This document shows positions 1-7,350 of a stretch of 29,643 bases of DNA, in pieces. The position numbers and the translations under genes are program-made. The number at the start of each line of letters is the position of its first letter. Position 1 is the first letter of the stretch. The notes beneath the pieces were generated by a model. The model did no database searches and was not told the DNA's origin. It was given only the letters and a program-made list of their open reading frames with translations. The DNA comes from a virus: IMG/VR virus record IMGVR_UViG_3300038659_000394, positions 1 to 29,643 of that record; one strand, written 5' to 3'.

Positions 1-144
1 CCACTGTGTCCTTCTTGCCAAAGATCAATAAAATATGATGATTGGAGATTAGGTAAATGGGACAAAGTAAAAGAAGAAATAAAAAAAGGAAATGATTTAA
101 GCAATCAACCAAGTCCTATACAAAATAAAGACGAAAATTTATAA
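1..144 (+). CDS. C-terminal end of an unknown zinc-motif protein (5' partial)
   Basis: Frame 1 is open from the first base to a TAA at 142-144, giving 47 residues that start PLCPSCQRS. The CPSC pair looks like half of a zinc knuckle whose partner cysteines would lie upstream of the window. The tail is charged (KVKEEIKKG) and ends in a low-complexity N/Q/P stretch. The real start is outside the window and nothing more specific can be recognised. A promoter begins nine bases after its stop, so the next genes probably form a new transcription unit. Confidence 0.6.
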   Translation, partial: PLCPSCQRSIKYDDWRLGKWDKVKEEIKKGNDLSNQPSPIQNKDENL

Positions 145-152
145 GGATTCTA

Positions 153-181
153 TTGACATTTATGTTTTTTTATGTTATTAT
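153..181 (+). promoter_or_regulatory. sigma70-like promoter upstream of the RHH genes
   Basis: TTGACA at 153-158 is followed by a 17-base spacer and TATTAT at 176-181. The spacer holds a run of seven T. The site closely resembles the one at 4102-4130: both share AGGAT upstream, CTATTGAC, a T-run and ATG-TATT around the -10. The first gene downstream starts at 216, giving a leader of about 30 bases. Confidence 0.75.
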
Positions 182-215
182 ATTATTAAATGAAATAAAT
201 GAAAAAGGAGACAAA

Positions 216-365
216 ATGAAAAAGGACAAAATGAAAAGATTAAGTTTTTCTTATCCTAATACTTTGAAAAAAGAATTAGAAAAAGAAGCAGGTAAGGATT
301 TAAGATCCTTACCCAGTTTAATTAAAATGATTCTGGATAAACAAGTAAACACAAAGGAGAAGTAA
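216..365 (+). CDS. small ribbon-helix-helix-like DNA-binding protein
   Basis: The product is 49 aa. The start at 216 is chosen because AAAGGAG lies just upstream; the same frame is open back to an ATG-less stretch inside the promoter, which cannot be leader and coding at once. The sequence has a short beta strand (RLSFSYP), then a Lys/Glu-rich helix (NTLKKELEKEAGK) and a second helix (SLPSLIKMILDKQ), the order expected of an RHH (CopG/Arc-like) repressor. It is directly followed by a second protein of the same shape one base downstream. Such proteins normally dimerise and bind operators, often their own promoter. Autoregulation of the promoter at 153-181 is inference. The family call rests on pattern, not on a search. 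Confidence 0.65.
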   Translation: MKKDKMKRLSFSYPNTLKKELEKEAGKDLRSLPSLIKMILDKQVNTKEK

Positions 366-366
366 A

Positions 367-540
367 ATGCCTACAATGGTCTTCAATTATTCTGAAAAAA
401 AAATAAAAAAATTGGATGAATTAGCCGGAAAAGAATCTCGATCAAGATCCTCATATATCCAGAAAGTATTGTTTGGGTATTTGAAGAAAAAAGGGGTTGT
501 TCCTGGAACTAAAAAGACTGTCAAAATTAGAAAAAAATAA
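367..540 (+). CDS. small ribbon-helix-helix-like DNA-binding protein, second copy
   Basis: The product is 57 aa (MPTMVFNYSEKK...), starting one base after the TAA of the previous gene, with the ribosome site AAAGGAGAAG inside that gene's end. It has a strand MVFNYS, helix EKKIKKLDELAGKES and helix SRSSYIQKVLFGYLKKK, again the RHH pattern, followed by a basic tail (KKTVKIRKK). The tandem arrangement suggests a duplicated regulator pair made from one transcript. The tail coding sequence contains a perfect GTTCC-T-GGAAC palindrome at 499-509. The gene is short but has a proper start, stop and ribosome site. Confidence 0.65.
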   Translation: MPTMVFNYSEKKIKKLDELAGKESRSRSSYIQKVLFGYLKKKGVVPGTKKTVKIRKK

Positions 541-563
541 AATTAATAAAGGGAGATTAAAAA

Positions 564-959
564 ATGACGAAAAAAATCATAAAACCAAAGGAAAAAGAAC
601 CCAATCCTTTTATGTTATCCGGTGAAAAAGCTTTATTAGTTGCTGAAGGTTGTAAATTAGATAAACAAAAAAAGGATATTGAAAAAAGGTTAACAGAAAT
701 TAAGAAAGCTCTGGATTTCAAAAAAGCAGGGGAATATTCAAATTCTGCCGGTGATAGGATTGTTGTTTCTATTCGTGATAATTATACTAATATTGTTCCA
801 AAAGAATTGTACTCTACTATGAAGAAAAAGAAACTTGGAAAATTCTTTTGGGGAAGTGTAAAAGTGGCCCTAACAGAAGCAAAAAAATACCTAACTGAGA
901 AAGAAATAGACTCCTTAAGAAAAAAGTTAGATCCAATTAAAATTTACTCCTTTAAATAA
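564..959 (+). CDS. unknown charged phage protein
   Basis: The product is 131 aa, preceded by AAAGGGAG at a good distance. It is rich in lysine. Residues about 25-50 form a heptad-like helix (KQKKDIEKRLTEIKKALDFKK), followed by a short beta-rich stretch (DRIVVSIRDNYTNIVP) and a closing helix (LTEKEIDSLRKKLDP). This helix-strand order recalls phage proteins that sit next to DNA metabolism genes, but no family is recognised. It is followed by another small gene with a 10-base gap and probably belongs to the same operon as the helicase at 1166. Confidence 0.6.
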   Translation: MTKKIIKPKEKEPNPFMLSGEKALLVAEGCKLDKQKKDIEKRLTEIKKALDFKKAGEYSNSAGDRIVVSIRDNYTNIVPKELYSTMKKKKLGKFFWGSVKVALTEAKKYLTEKEIDSLRKKLDPIKIYSFK

Positions 960-969
960 GGAGTAATAA

Positions 970-1161
970 ATGGATTTTTTAATTATGCTGGGCCTGAATG
1001 CCTTGTTTGATCTACTGTGGCCCCAATACAAACAAAGATCACAAGGAAACACAAACGTTGAAGCTGCCTTTTGGTTTGGCACTTCGTATGAAAATCTCCA
1101 TGATGAGAATTATGATAAAGAACCTACTCAAAATTCTGATTATGATTATGTAGATTGGTAA
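970..1161 (+). CDS. small unknown acidic protein
   Basis: The product is 63 aa with a ribosome site AAGGAG just upstream, overlapping the end of the preceding gene's stop region. The first 20 residues are hydrophobic (FLIMLGLNALFDLLWP), possibly a short amphipathic or membrane-contact helix. The rest is polar and strongly acidic, ending NSDYDYVDW. No family is recognised. Its stop is four bases before the helicase start, which has no good ribosome site of its own, so translation of the helicase may be coupled to this gene. Confidence 0.55.
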   Translation: MDFLIMLGLNALFDLLWPQYKQRSQGNTNVEAAFWFGTSYENLHDENYDKEPTQNSDYDYVDW

Positions 1162-1165
1162 TAAA

Positions 1166-3526
1166 ATGAAAAAACTTATAATTGAAGTGGGAAGAGGTGT
1201 GAAGTGTATAAACACACCTAAAGTTGTCAGAGATAAGATAAAAAAAGACCTTACTTTTGATAATCCTGCCTATAAAAAAGCACTTGAGAGGGGAGGCTAC
1301 ACAAGTCTTCCCCCTCAGATTGTTCTTTTTGATTCTGAAAAAACTACTTTTTGGTTACCTCGTGGTTATGTTTTTTTCTTAATTAGATTTTTGAAAAAAA
1401 TTAACCATCCTTTTAATATTGTGGATGAGACTACGACATTAAAACCTCTTGATTTAAAATTTTATGGGAAATTAAGAGACTACCAAAAAGGTGCTGCAAA
1501 AAACATTTTTAAATATCCTTTAGGTGTTTTAGAAGCTGGAACAGGTTCTGGTAAAACAACTATGGCCTTGTTTGCTATTGCAGAAAGGAAACAACCTACT
1601 TTGATTTTAGTTCATACAAAGGAATTACTTTATCAATGGAAAGATAGAATAAAGGAATTTCTACATGAAGATTGTGGGTTAATTGGAGATGGGAAATTTG
1701 AAGTAAAACCAATAACTGTAGGTACTATCCAAACTGTCAAAAAAAGACGAGAAGAAATAATGGATTCTTTTGGCTTTTTGGTAATAGATGAATGTTTTGT
1801 AAAAGGAACATTAATTGATGGAAAACCAATAGAAACATTAAAAGTTGGTGATTATGTTAATAGTTATAATCATAAAACCAATAAAATTGAAAAAAAGAAA
1901 ATCCTTCATGTTTTTAAACACAAAGTCAAAGGGGATTTAATTCGAATAAATACCCCAACAAAGAAAGGACCAATAAGCACTTTAAATCATCCTTTTTTTG
2001 ATCCTGTCAAAAAAGATTACTTGACAGCATCTACATTTAATGATAGTAATACTGTGTACAGCATAGTTAGACAATCATTAAAAAAAGGAATAAAAAATGA
2101 AACTACAAATTCAGAGCAATTGCAAGATATGCGGAAAAGAAATAACCCTCTACAACGGAGGTCCAAATTATTTACGCACTTATCATGCAATACACGGTTC
2201 AGCCAAATGTTCGGAAAAATGCTGTCAAAAAGCAAGAAAAATTGGAAGAGAAAAAGCAGGAAAAAGTTTATCCGAATACAACAAAAAGTACGCCAGCGAA
2301 CGAATGAAAAAGAACAATCCTTCTTTCAATCCTATGATTATAGAAAAAGCAAAAGCTACCAAAAGATTGAGAGAAACCCTTCATATTTGGAAAGGAAAAA
2401 GGGGAGGAAATGGGCAATTAACCAAGCAACAGGAAAAACTTGCCTTGGCTTTAGGATGGGAAACAGAAGTACCCATCAAAACAGCCGATCACTTACCTAT
2501 GAACCAAAGAAGAAAATGGTGCAAAAAGAAAAAAGTCCCAACTTGTTACAAAGTAGATATTGGAAATCAGAAATTAAAAATAGCAATAGAAGTAGATTCC
2601 AAAAATCATCAAACGAAATCTGTAGCGAACAAAGACCGAAAGAAGGAATCGTTCTTGAAATGGAAAAAGTGGACAGTACTGAGATTTACCAACGAAGAAA
2701 TAGACAACAATTTAGAGAAGTGTGTCCAGATAATTTTGTCTATAATATCGAAGTGGAAGACAACAACAACTACTTTGCCGAGGATATATTAGTACATAAT
2801 TGCCATAGGTACGCTACTCAAGGGACAGCTTTTACCATTCAAGATTTTTCTGCAAAGTATTATCTAGGTTTAACTGCTACTCCTTTTCGAAGTGATGGTT
2901 TAGGTTCTATAATTTTTGCATGTATTGGTCCTAAGATTCATATTGTAAATAAAAAGAACCTTTATGATACAAAAGCTATATTGAGACCTGATGTTTATAT
3001 TGTAAATACCTCGTTCAATTATCTGTTTACCGATGATTATTCAAAAATGATCACTGAGCTAACAAATGATATTGACAGAAACACTCTTATTTGCAAGGAA
3101 ATAGCCTCAGATTTAAAGAAACACAAAGATGCTATACTCATAGTATCAGATCGCAAAAAACACGTAAATTTACTACAGGAAATGCTTTCTGATAATTTTG
3201 GTGTAAAGAGTATTTGTTTAACAGGAGGAATAAATAAGAAAAAACGAACTGAATATGTGGAACAAATCAGACGAAAAGAATGTAAGGTTGTTTTTGCTAC
3301 AATAAGTTTAATAGGGGAAGGTTTTGATGCTCCTTATTTAACTGCTCTGTTTTTGACTACTCCTATTAAATTTTCAGGTAGATTGATCCAGGCTTGCGGC
3401 AGGATTTTGCGTCCTGAAAAACATAAAACACCGCGAATTTATGATTTCCGAGATAACAATGTGAATGTTTTGAGATTTTCAGGTTATAGTAGAGATAGAG
3501 TATATAAACGAGAATGGGCAAAGTAA
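1166..3526 (+). CDS. SF2 DNA helicase (UvsW/RAD25-like) interrupted by an intein
   Basis: The precursor is 786 aa; removing the intein at residues 210-545 leaves a helicase of 450 aa, a normal size for T4 UvsW-type enzymes. Visible helicase motifs are RDYQKGA (about 104-110), Walker A GTGSGKT (125-131), Walker B VIDE|CH (the DECH box, split by the intein), LTATPFRSDG after the intein, and GRLIQACGRILRP near the C terminus (motif VI with its arginine finger). Enzymes of this type use ATP to remodel branched DNA such as stalled forks, and in T4 help switch from origin- to recombination-dependent replication. Context fits, with another helicase, SSB and RecA in the same window. The start follows the previous stop by four bases with only a weak ribosome site. 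The helicase can be active only after splicing, because the intein separates DE from CH. Confidence 0.9.
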   Translation: MKKLIIEVGRGVKCINTPKVVRDKIKKDLTFDNPAYKKALERGGYTSLPPQIVLFDSEKTTFWLPRGYVFFLIRFLKKINHPFNIVDETTTLKPLDLKFYGKLRDYQKGAAKNIFKYPLGVLEAGTGSGKTTMALFAIAERKQPTLILVHTKELLYQWKDRIKEFLHEDCGLIGDGKFEVKPITVGTIQTVKKRREEIMDSFGFLVIDECFVKGTLIDGKPIETLKVGDYVNSYNHKTNKIEKKKILHVFKHKVKGDLIRINTPTKKGPISTLNHPFFDPVKKDYLTASTFNDSNTVYSIVRQSLKKGIKNETTNSEQLQDMRKRNNPLQRRSKLFTHLSCNTRFSQMFGKMLSKSKKNWKRKSRKKFIRIQQKVRQRTNEKEQSFFQSYDYRKSKSYQKIERNPSYLERKKGRKWAINQATGKTCLGFRMGNRSTHQNSRSLTYEPKKKMVQKEKSPNLLQSRYWKSEIKNSNRSRFQKSSNEICSEQRPKEGIVLEMEKVDSTEIYQRRNRQQFREVCPDNFVYNIEVEDNNNYFAEDILVHNCHRYATQGTAFTIQDFSAKYYLGLTATPFRSDGLGSIIFACIGPKIHIVNKKNLYDTKAILRPDVYIVNTSFNYLFTDDYSKMITELTNDIDRNTLICKEIASDLKKHKDAILIVSDRKKHVNLLQEMLSDNFGVKSICLTGGINKKKRTEYVEQIRRKECKVVFATISLIGEGFDAPYLTALFLTTPIKFSGRLIQACGRILRPEKHKTPRIYDFRDNNVNVLRFSGYSRDRVYKREWAK
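1793..2800 (+). mobile_element. intein in the DECH box of the SF2 helicase
   Basis: The intein is 336 residues (210-545 of the precursor). It begins with Cys (CFVKGTLIDGKPIETLKVGDYV, block A), has block B as TLNHPFF, block F as VYNIEVEDNNNYFAEDILVHN, and ends His-Asn before the +1 Cys of the host CHRYATQG. These are the standard class 1 splicing residues. Between the splicing blocks the intein frame (about residues 310-530) reads as a low-complexity Arg/Lys/Ser/Gln string with no LAGLIDADG or HNH motif. Instead the neighbouring +1 frame at 2097-2792 holds a well-formed endonuclease. The element is thus a mini-intein whose endonuclease is coded out of frame. Confidence 0.9.
2097..2792 (+). CDS. 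Vsr/DUF559-like homing endonuclease nested out of frame in the intein
   Basis: The product is 231 aa, read +1 to the intein frame, with a ribosome site (AAAGGAAT) about nine bases before its ATG. N terminus: four-cysteine zinc-binding region (CKICGKE ... CSEKC) followed by a NUMOD3-like stretch (SERMKKNNPSFNP). The middle (KGKRGGNGQLTKQQEKLALALGWETE) and C-terminal core (YKVDIGNQKLKIAIEVDSKNH ... DRKKESFLKWKKWTVLRFTNEEI, shown in part) carry the IEVDxxxH and D-x-x-R-x-x-x-L ... VLRF pattern of the DUF559/Vsr-like PD-(D/E)XK fold used by EDxHD homing endonucleases such as I-Bth0305I. The stop is 8 bases before the intein ends, so its tail also overlaps splicing block F. It is clearly more protein-like than the intein frame over the same bases. 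It would cut intein-less alleles of the helicase gene. The family call is from pattern only. Confidence 0.8.
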   Translation: MKLQIQSNCKICGKEITLYNGGPNYLRTYHAIHGSAKCSEKCCQKARKIGREKAGKSLSEYNKKYASERMKKNNPSFNPMIIEKAKATKRLRETLHIWKGKRGGNGQLTKQQEKLALALGWETEVPIKTADHLPMNQRRKWCKKKKVPTCYKVDIGNQKLKIAIEVDSKNHQTKSVANKDRKKESFLKWKKWTVLRFTNEEIDNNLEKCVQIILSIISKWKTTTTTLPRIY

Positions 3527-3584
3527 AAGGAAAATAATATAAGAAGCAATAAATCTTAATAGAAAGGAAAAAAGGAGGAAAAAC

Positions 3585-3935
3585 ATGAAAAAGTACCATA
3601 TTACAAGTTATTGGCAAACTGAAACTGGAAGATTTAATGATGATCAGGGCACCTTTGTTGATCGCAGATTTAGTGATATAAAGGAAAAAGAAATTTATGT
3701 TGAATACGATAAGGAAACAGATGTTATTCACTTTCGTGGTGATCCTACAGGATATAAATCTTATAATTTTTCCTCTATTGAATATTCTTCTAAAACCTTT
3801 AAATTTGATAAATTTTGCATCTGCTCAGGTACTATAAATTCTCGGCCCAGATGTGACATAAAAGTAAAGGATTTCATGAAAATTTTTAACCTAATTAAAA
3901 AGGAGAGAAATGAAAAACGGGAGAATGATTATTAA
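3585..3935 (+). CDS. unknown beta-rich protein
   Basis: The product is 116 aa with a strong ribosome site (AAAGGAGG) eight bases before the ATG. It is rich in aromatic residues and alternating strand-like segments (YHITSYWQTETGRF, KEIYVEYDKETDVIHFRGD, KFDKFCICSG), and ends in a basic helix. Two cysteines (CIC) are close together; no complete metal site is visible. No family is recognised. It sits between the helicase and a further small gene whose start overlaps its last 26 bases. Confidence 0.6.
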   Translation: MKKYHITSYWQTETGRFNDDQGTFVDRRFSDIKEKEIYVEYDKETDVIHFRGDPTGYKSYNFSSIEYSSKTFKFDKFCICSGTINSRPRCDIKVKDFMKIFNLIKKERNEKRENDY

Positions 3936-4086
3936 ACAGGATGCACCAGTAGGGCCAAAGGGAGCAAAATTTACAAATCCTATTCAGAATGGTGGTTGGA
4001 ATGTAGTTAGGTTAGTTCTAAAAACATTAAAAGGACAACCTTATCAGATATTTGAGGATGGTTATACTATAAAAATTTATTGGTAA
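3910..4086 (+). CDS. small unknown protein overlapping the preceding gene
   Basis: The product is 58 aa (MKNGRMIIKQDAPVGPKGAK...), starting inside the previous gene after AAAGGAGAG. Central segment GGWNVVRLVLKTLKGQPYQIF followed by DGYTIKIYW (shown in two parts) looks like a compact beta fold. It ends 15 bases before the -35 of the promoter at 4102. No family is recognised. The ribosome site and protein-like composition support it as real. Confidence 0.5.
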   Translation: MKNGRMIIKQDAPVGPKGAKFTNPIQNGGWNVVRLVLKTLKGQPYQIFEDGYTIKIYW

Positions 4087-4101
4087 AACTTTAGGATGCT
4101 A

Positions 4102-4130
4102 TTGACTTTTGTGTTTTTTTATGCTATTGT
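4102..4130 (+). promoter_or_regulatory. sigma70-like promoter for the SF1 helicase/primase operon
   Basis: TTGACT at 4102-4107, a 17-base spacer containing a T-run, and TATTGT at 4125-4130. It closely matches the promoter at 153-181 over more than 35 bases, including AGGAT upstream. The next gene starts at 4213, leaving a leader of about 75 bases that contains a strong ribosome site (AAGGAGG). Confidence 0.75.
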
Positions 4131-4212
4131 GTAGCATGTAAAAATAAAGAAGAAAAACAACTTAATGGAAAAGCTTTTCCCTTTATAACAAGCACAAAAC
4201 AAGGAGGTATTT

Positions 4213-5745
4213 ATGCAATTTAATGGGTTAAAGTTGACTCCGGAGCAAGAACACGTAGTCGATTGTATCAAATCTGGAGAAGACACAAAAGTTCAAGCTC
4301 CGGCTGGTTCTGGAAAGACTTTTGTTTTGGAAGCTGCTGCTTCTGTGATTCCTGAAAAGGTAGGTATCTACCTTGCTTTTAATAAAGCAATTGCCGATTC
4401 TGCGGGGAAAAAATTTGGAACAAATGTTGAATGTCGAACTGGTCATTCTGTTGCATTCAGGGAGGTTGGAAAAGATTATTCTCATAAATTTGGAAAACTA
4501 ACAGGTTGGGTGGTTTGTAATCATCTAGGAATAGTTAATCCTGCTCCGTTTCCGACTATTTCTTCAAGGGGTTATCTGATTTTAGATGCTCTCAGGAATT
4601 TCTGTTATTCTAATGATCCTAAAATCACTTATCGAGTTGTTCCTAAACTTAAAGGTAATTTCAAAACCCCTGAAGCCCACAAAGAAGCCCAGAAAATCAT
4701 AGCTTCTGATGCTGATCGCTTATGGGACTTAATGGAAGACCCTGAATGTGATGTTCCTATCACTCATGATTTTTATTTAAAATTATGGGCTCTTTCCAAA
4801 CCGATCATTGATCGTGATTTTATTTTATTTGATGAAGCCCAAGATGCAAATCCAGTTATGCTTGGAGTAATTGCAAGGCAAAAACATGCTCAAAAAATCT
4901 GGGTAGGAGATCAGTTTCAGCAAATTTATTCTTGGCGTGGTGCTATTAATGCTATGCAAAGAATACCTACTGAACACAATCCTTTTTTAACTCAATCTTT
5001 TAGATTTGGTGATGCTATTGCAAATGTAGCAAGTGATATACTCACTTGCTATATGGCTCCTGAGAATGCTCCGCCAAGAATTAAAGGATTTGAGGAATGT
5101 ATTAGTGATATTTCATATTCCACAATTACTGATCCCAATGTCGTTATTTGTCGTACAAATAATGGTGTTATTACAAATGTTTTTAAATACCTTAATTTAG
5201 ACAAAAAAGTGTATGTTCAGGGCGGCACAAAACAAATAGAAACTCTTTTGAAAGGAGCAAAAGATTTAAAGAACGGCAAGACTACTTGGGTACCTGACTT
5301 AGCATTGTTTAAATCTTGGGGAGAAGTTTTGCAATATGCAGGTTCTGAAAGCGGATCTGATTTAAGGGGTTTAGTGAATATTGTAGATCGTCATGATATT
5401 GATGAGCTTCTTGGAATTCTTGGGTCCACACAACAATCTGCTGCTAAGGCAGAAATCACTTTAACAACTGGACACAAGGCGAAAGGCTTAGAATGGTCAA
5501 AGGTACAGCTTTATTCAGATTTTGCAGAAATTGAGTTAGATGATGAAGGAAAAATGAGACCTATGAGACAAGAGGATATCAATATTCTTTATGTGTCTGC
5601 AACAAGGGCCTTAAATACTCTTGATGTATCTCAATGCCGGGCTTGTCATCCTGTGTCATTTAAAAAATCACAACAGTTCTTTGGAATAGAAAGTAATTTT
5701 GATAGTAAACCCAAACTGAAGAAAATTAGGAGGAAAATTGTCTAA
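4213..5745 (+). CDS. SF1 (UvrD/Rep-like) DNA helicase
   Basis: The product is 510 aa with a strong ribosome site (AAGGAGG) upstream. Motifs of a UvrD-type superfamily 1A helicase appear in order: Q-motif region LTPEQEHVVD, Walker A AGSGKT (31-36), DFILFDEAQD Walker B (about 202), VGDQFQQIYSWRGA (motif III, about 231), LTTGHKAKGLEW (motif V, about 419) and VSATRAL (motif VI, about 462). It is shorter than bacterial UvrD (about 720 aa) because the 1B/2B insertions are small, resembling the compact F-box-helicase-like group. Such enzymes translocate 3'-5' on single strands and clear protein or duplex from forks. It leads an operon that also contains the primase, so a role at the phage fork is likely. 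Confidence 0.88.
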   Translation: MQFNGLKLTPEQEHVVDCIKSGEDTKVQAPAGSGKTFVLEAAASVIPEKVGIYLAFNKAIADSAGKKFGTNVECRTGHSVAFREVGKDYSHKFGKLTGWVVCNHLGIVNPAPFPTISSRGYLILDALRNFCYSNDPKITYRVVPKLKGNFKTPEAHKEAQKIIASDADRLWDLMEDPECDVPITHDFYLKLWALSKPIIDRDFILFDEAQDANPVMLGVIARQKHAQKIWVGDQFQQIYSWRGAINAMQRIPTEHNPFLTQSFRFGDAIANVASDILTCYMAPENAPPRIKGFEECISDISYSTITDPNVVICRTNNGVITNVFKYLNLDKKVYVQGGTKQIETLLKGAKDLKNGKTTWVPDLALFKSWGEVLQYAGSESGSDLRGLVNIVDRHDIDELLGILGSTQQSAAKAEITLTTGHKAKGLEWSKVQLYSDFAEIELDDEGKMRPMRQEDINILYVSATRALNTLDVSQCRACHPVSFKKSQQFFGIESNFDSKPKLKKIRRKIV

Positions 5746-6067
5746 ATTTACTAAAGAGGAACTTGAAAAAAGAATAACTGATCTTGAAAATTTTATAAAA
5801 AAAAGAGATAAATCTAAGCAAAATATGGTAAGATTTCCATTTGATCCTGACAAACACTCTGGAAATTTACCTGCTGATGTTGTTGTTGCAGAAGCTTTTG
5901 GTCAATTGAAAGAAGTTGTTATTGGAGGAATTGATAAAGAAGGGAAATGGTGGTTCTCTTGTTCTTCTGATGATGATGCAAAGATATTGTGGATTTTGGA
6001 AAACTTTAAAATAATTCTTATTGATGCGTCACCTCAACGAGAATTTAATGAGGGAAGAGAAATCTAA
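5738..6067 (+). CDS. unknown protein with TTG start
   Basis: The product is 109 aa. The start is TTG at 5738, overlapping the last eight bases of the helicase gene and preceded by TTAGGAGG, a near-perfect ribosome site that decides the start. N-terminal residues 4-25 are a charged coiled-coil-like helix (KEELEKRITDLENFIKKRDK). The remainder is a mixed alpha/beta segment with an acidic turn (SSDDDAK). No family is recognised. Its end overlaps the start of the next gene, so the cluster is translationally coupled. Confidence 0.6.
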   Translation: MSKFTKEELEKRITDLENFIKKRDKSKQNMVRFPFDPDKHSGNLPADVVVAEAFGQLKEVVIGGIDKEGKWWFSCSSDDDAKILWILENFKIILIDASPQREFNEGREI

Positions 6068-6395
6068 ATGTACCAGTTATTTTGCCAAGTACAGATATAA
6101 AAATATAGGAAACGGTGTTAGTATTGCGTTAAGCACTCCTCTTGAAATGGAAACTTATTCTGATTTATTTCCTACTTGGGAATTGCTTAATAAATGGAAA
6201 AAAGATCATAATAAAGAAGAATACATAAAAATTTATTCTGAAAAAATTCTTTCAAAATTGGAACCCTCGAAAGTTTATAAAGATTTAAAAGATAAAATTA
6301 TTTTATGTTGGGAAAAACCAGGAGATTTTTGCCATCGACATTTAGTAGCTGATTGGTTAATGAAAAATTTAGATGTTCAAATCAAAGAATTATAA
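6048..6395 (+). CDS. DUF488-like protein
   Basis: The product is 115 aa from ATG 6048. The frame is also open from TTG 6021 and ATG 6024, but DUF488 proteins begin close to the TSYFAKYR segment, so 6048 is preferred. The C-terminal LCWEKPGDFCHRHLVADWL is the hallmark of DUF488, with paired cysteine and histidines. The biochemical role of DUF488 is unknown; the conserved Cys/His set suggests a small catalytic or metal-binding protein. The gene overlaps the preceding one by 20 bases, and the primase follows at a one-base gap. Family call is from the motif. Confidence 0.7.
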   Translation: MREEKSKCTSYFAKYRYKNIGNGVSIALSTPLEMETYSDLFPTWELLNKWKKDHNKEEYIKIYSEKILSKLEPSKVYKDLKDKIILCWEKPGDFCHRHLVADWLMKNLDVQIKEL

Positions 6396-6396
6396 A

Positions 6397-7335
6397 ATGA
6401 GAATACCTAAAAGAAAAAAAACAAACATGGAATATGTAGATATTCAGGCAATACTTGACGATTTACATATTCCATATACAACCAGGGGAAAGAACGTTTC
6501 TCAAGGTTGGGTAGGAACGCAATGCCCATTTCCTGGTTGTGATGATCACTCCAATCATTTGGGCTTAAATTTAGATTCTCCTGTGGTGTCTTGTTTTTCT
6601 TGTGGAAAGTCTGGAAACTACCTCACTTATCTCGCAGCTAAATTAGAATCTTGGAATAAAGCTGTCGAGATAATTGAAAAATACACCCCAAAAGAACTAA
6701 AAAAACAACAATACCAAATAAAAGAAAACAGGGTTTCTCAAGTAGAATTACCTAAAGAAGCAACAAAGAAACCAACAAAATATCAAAAACAATATATCGA
6801 AGGGAGGGGTTATGATTTAAAAAAAATGGAAATATTGTACGATTTTTATTATTGTGGACCAATAGGTGATTGGAAAAACAGAATTATTGTTCCTATTTAT
6901 TACAAAAATAAATTAGTGACTTTTTCCAGTATTGATATCGCCAAAAACTCAAAACTAAGGTATAAACATGAAAGTGAAGAAAGATCAATATGCCATTGTA
7001 AGGAATTATTATATGGAATAGATCAAATTCCCCATAAAGATGTTATTTTGGTTGTAGAAGGTTTTTTTGACAAAGCCAGAATAGGACAAAACTGTGTCTC
7101 AACTATGGGAACAATTGTTACTGAAACTCAATTAAAACTTTTAACCCAATTTAAAAAAGTAATCACTGCTTTTGATGGAGACTTTGCCGGAAGAGAGAAC
7201 AGCAAAAGAATAGCTGATAACTTATCAGCTTTTACTGAGGTAGAAGTCGTTTTCCTACCGGATAACAGCGATCCCGACAGTCTTGCGTACTCAGATATCA
7301 AAGAACTACAAAACATGATTAAAACAGGCTTTTAA
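6397..7335 (+). CDS. DnaG-type primase
   Basis: The product is 312 aa, with a CHC2-type zinc finger at the N terminus (C43, C48/H51, C66, C69 in CPFPGC ... SCFSCG) and a TOPRIM domain further on (VVEGFFDKAR, about 219, supplying the catalytic Glu; AFDGDFAGREN, about 258, supplying the metal-binding Asp pair). The zinc finger reads template DNA and the TOPRIM core makes RNA primers. It lacks a helicase-binding C-terminal domain and is about half the length of bacterial DnaG. The helicase is a separate gene at 10203, unlike T7 gp4. The start at 6397 follows the upstream stop by one base; ATG 6373 and 6427 in the same frame are alternatives. Confidence 0.88.
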   Translation: MRIPKRKKTNMEYVDIQAILDDLHIPYTTRGKNVSQGWVGTQCPFPGCDDHSNHLGLNLDSPVVSCFSCGKSGNYLTYLAAKLESWNKAVEIIEKYTPKELKKQQYQIKENRVSQVELPKEATKKPTKYQKQYIEGRGYDLKKMEILYDFYYCGPIGDWKNRIIVPIYYKNKLVTFSSIDIAKNSKLRYKHESEERSICHCKELLYGIDQIPHKDVILVVEGFFDKARIGQNCVSTMGTIVTETQLKLLTQFKKVITAFDGDFAGRENSKRIADNLSAFTEVEVVFLPDNSDPDSLAYSDIKELQNMIKTGF

Positions 7336-7350
7336 CAAAGGAGATTTAAA

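Noticed and set aside
5668-5853. Minus-strand frames opposite the plus-strand genes throughout the window
   Set aside because: They have no ribosome sites, overlap strong plus-strand genes and show the Phe/Leu/Ser-rich composition expected from antisense of Lys-rich coding DNA.
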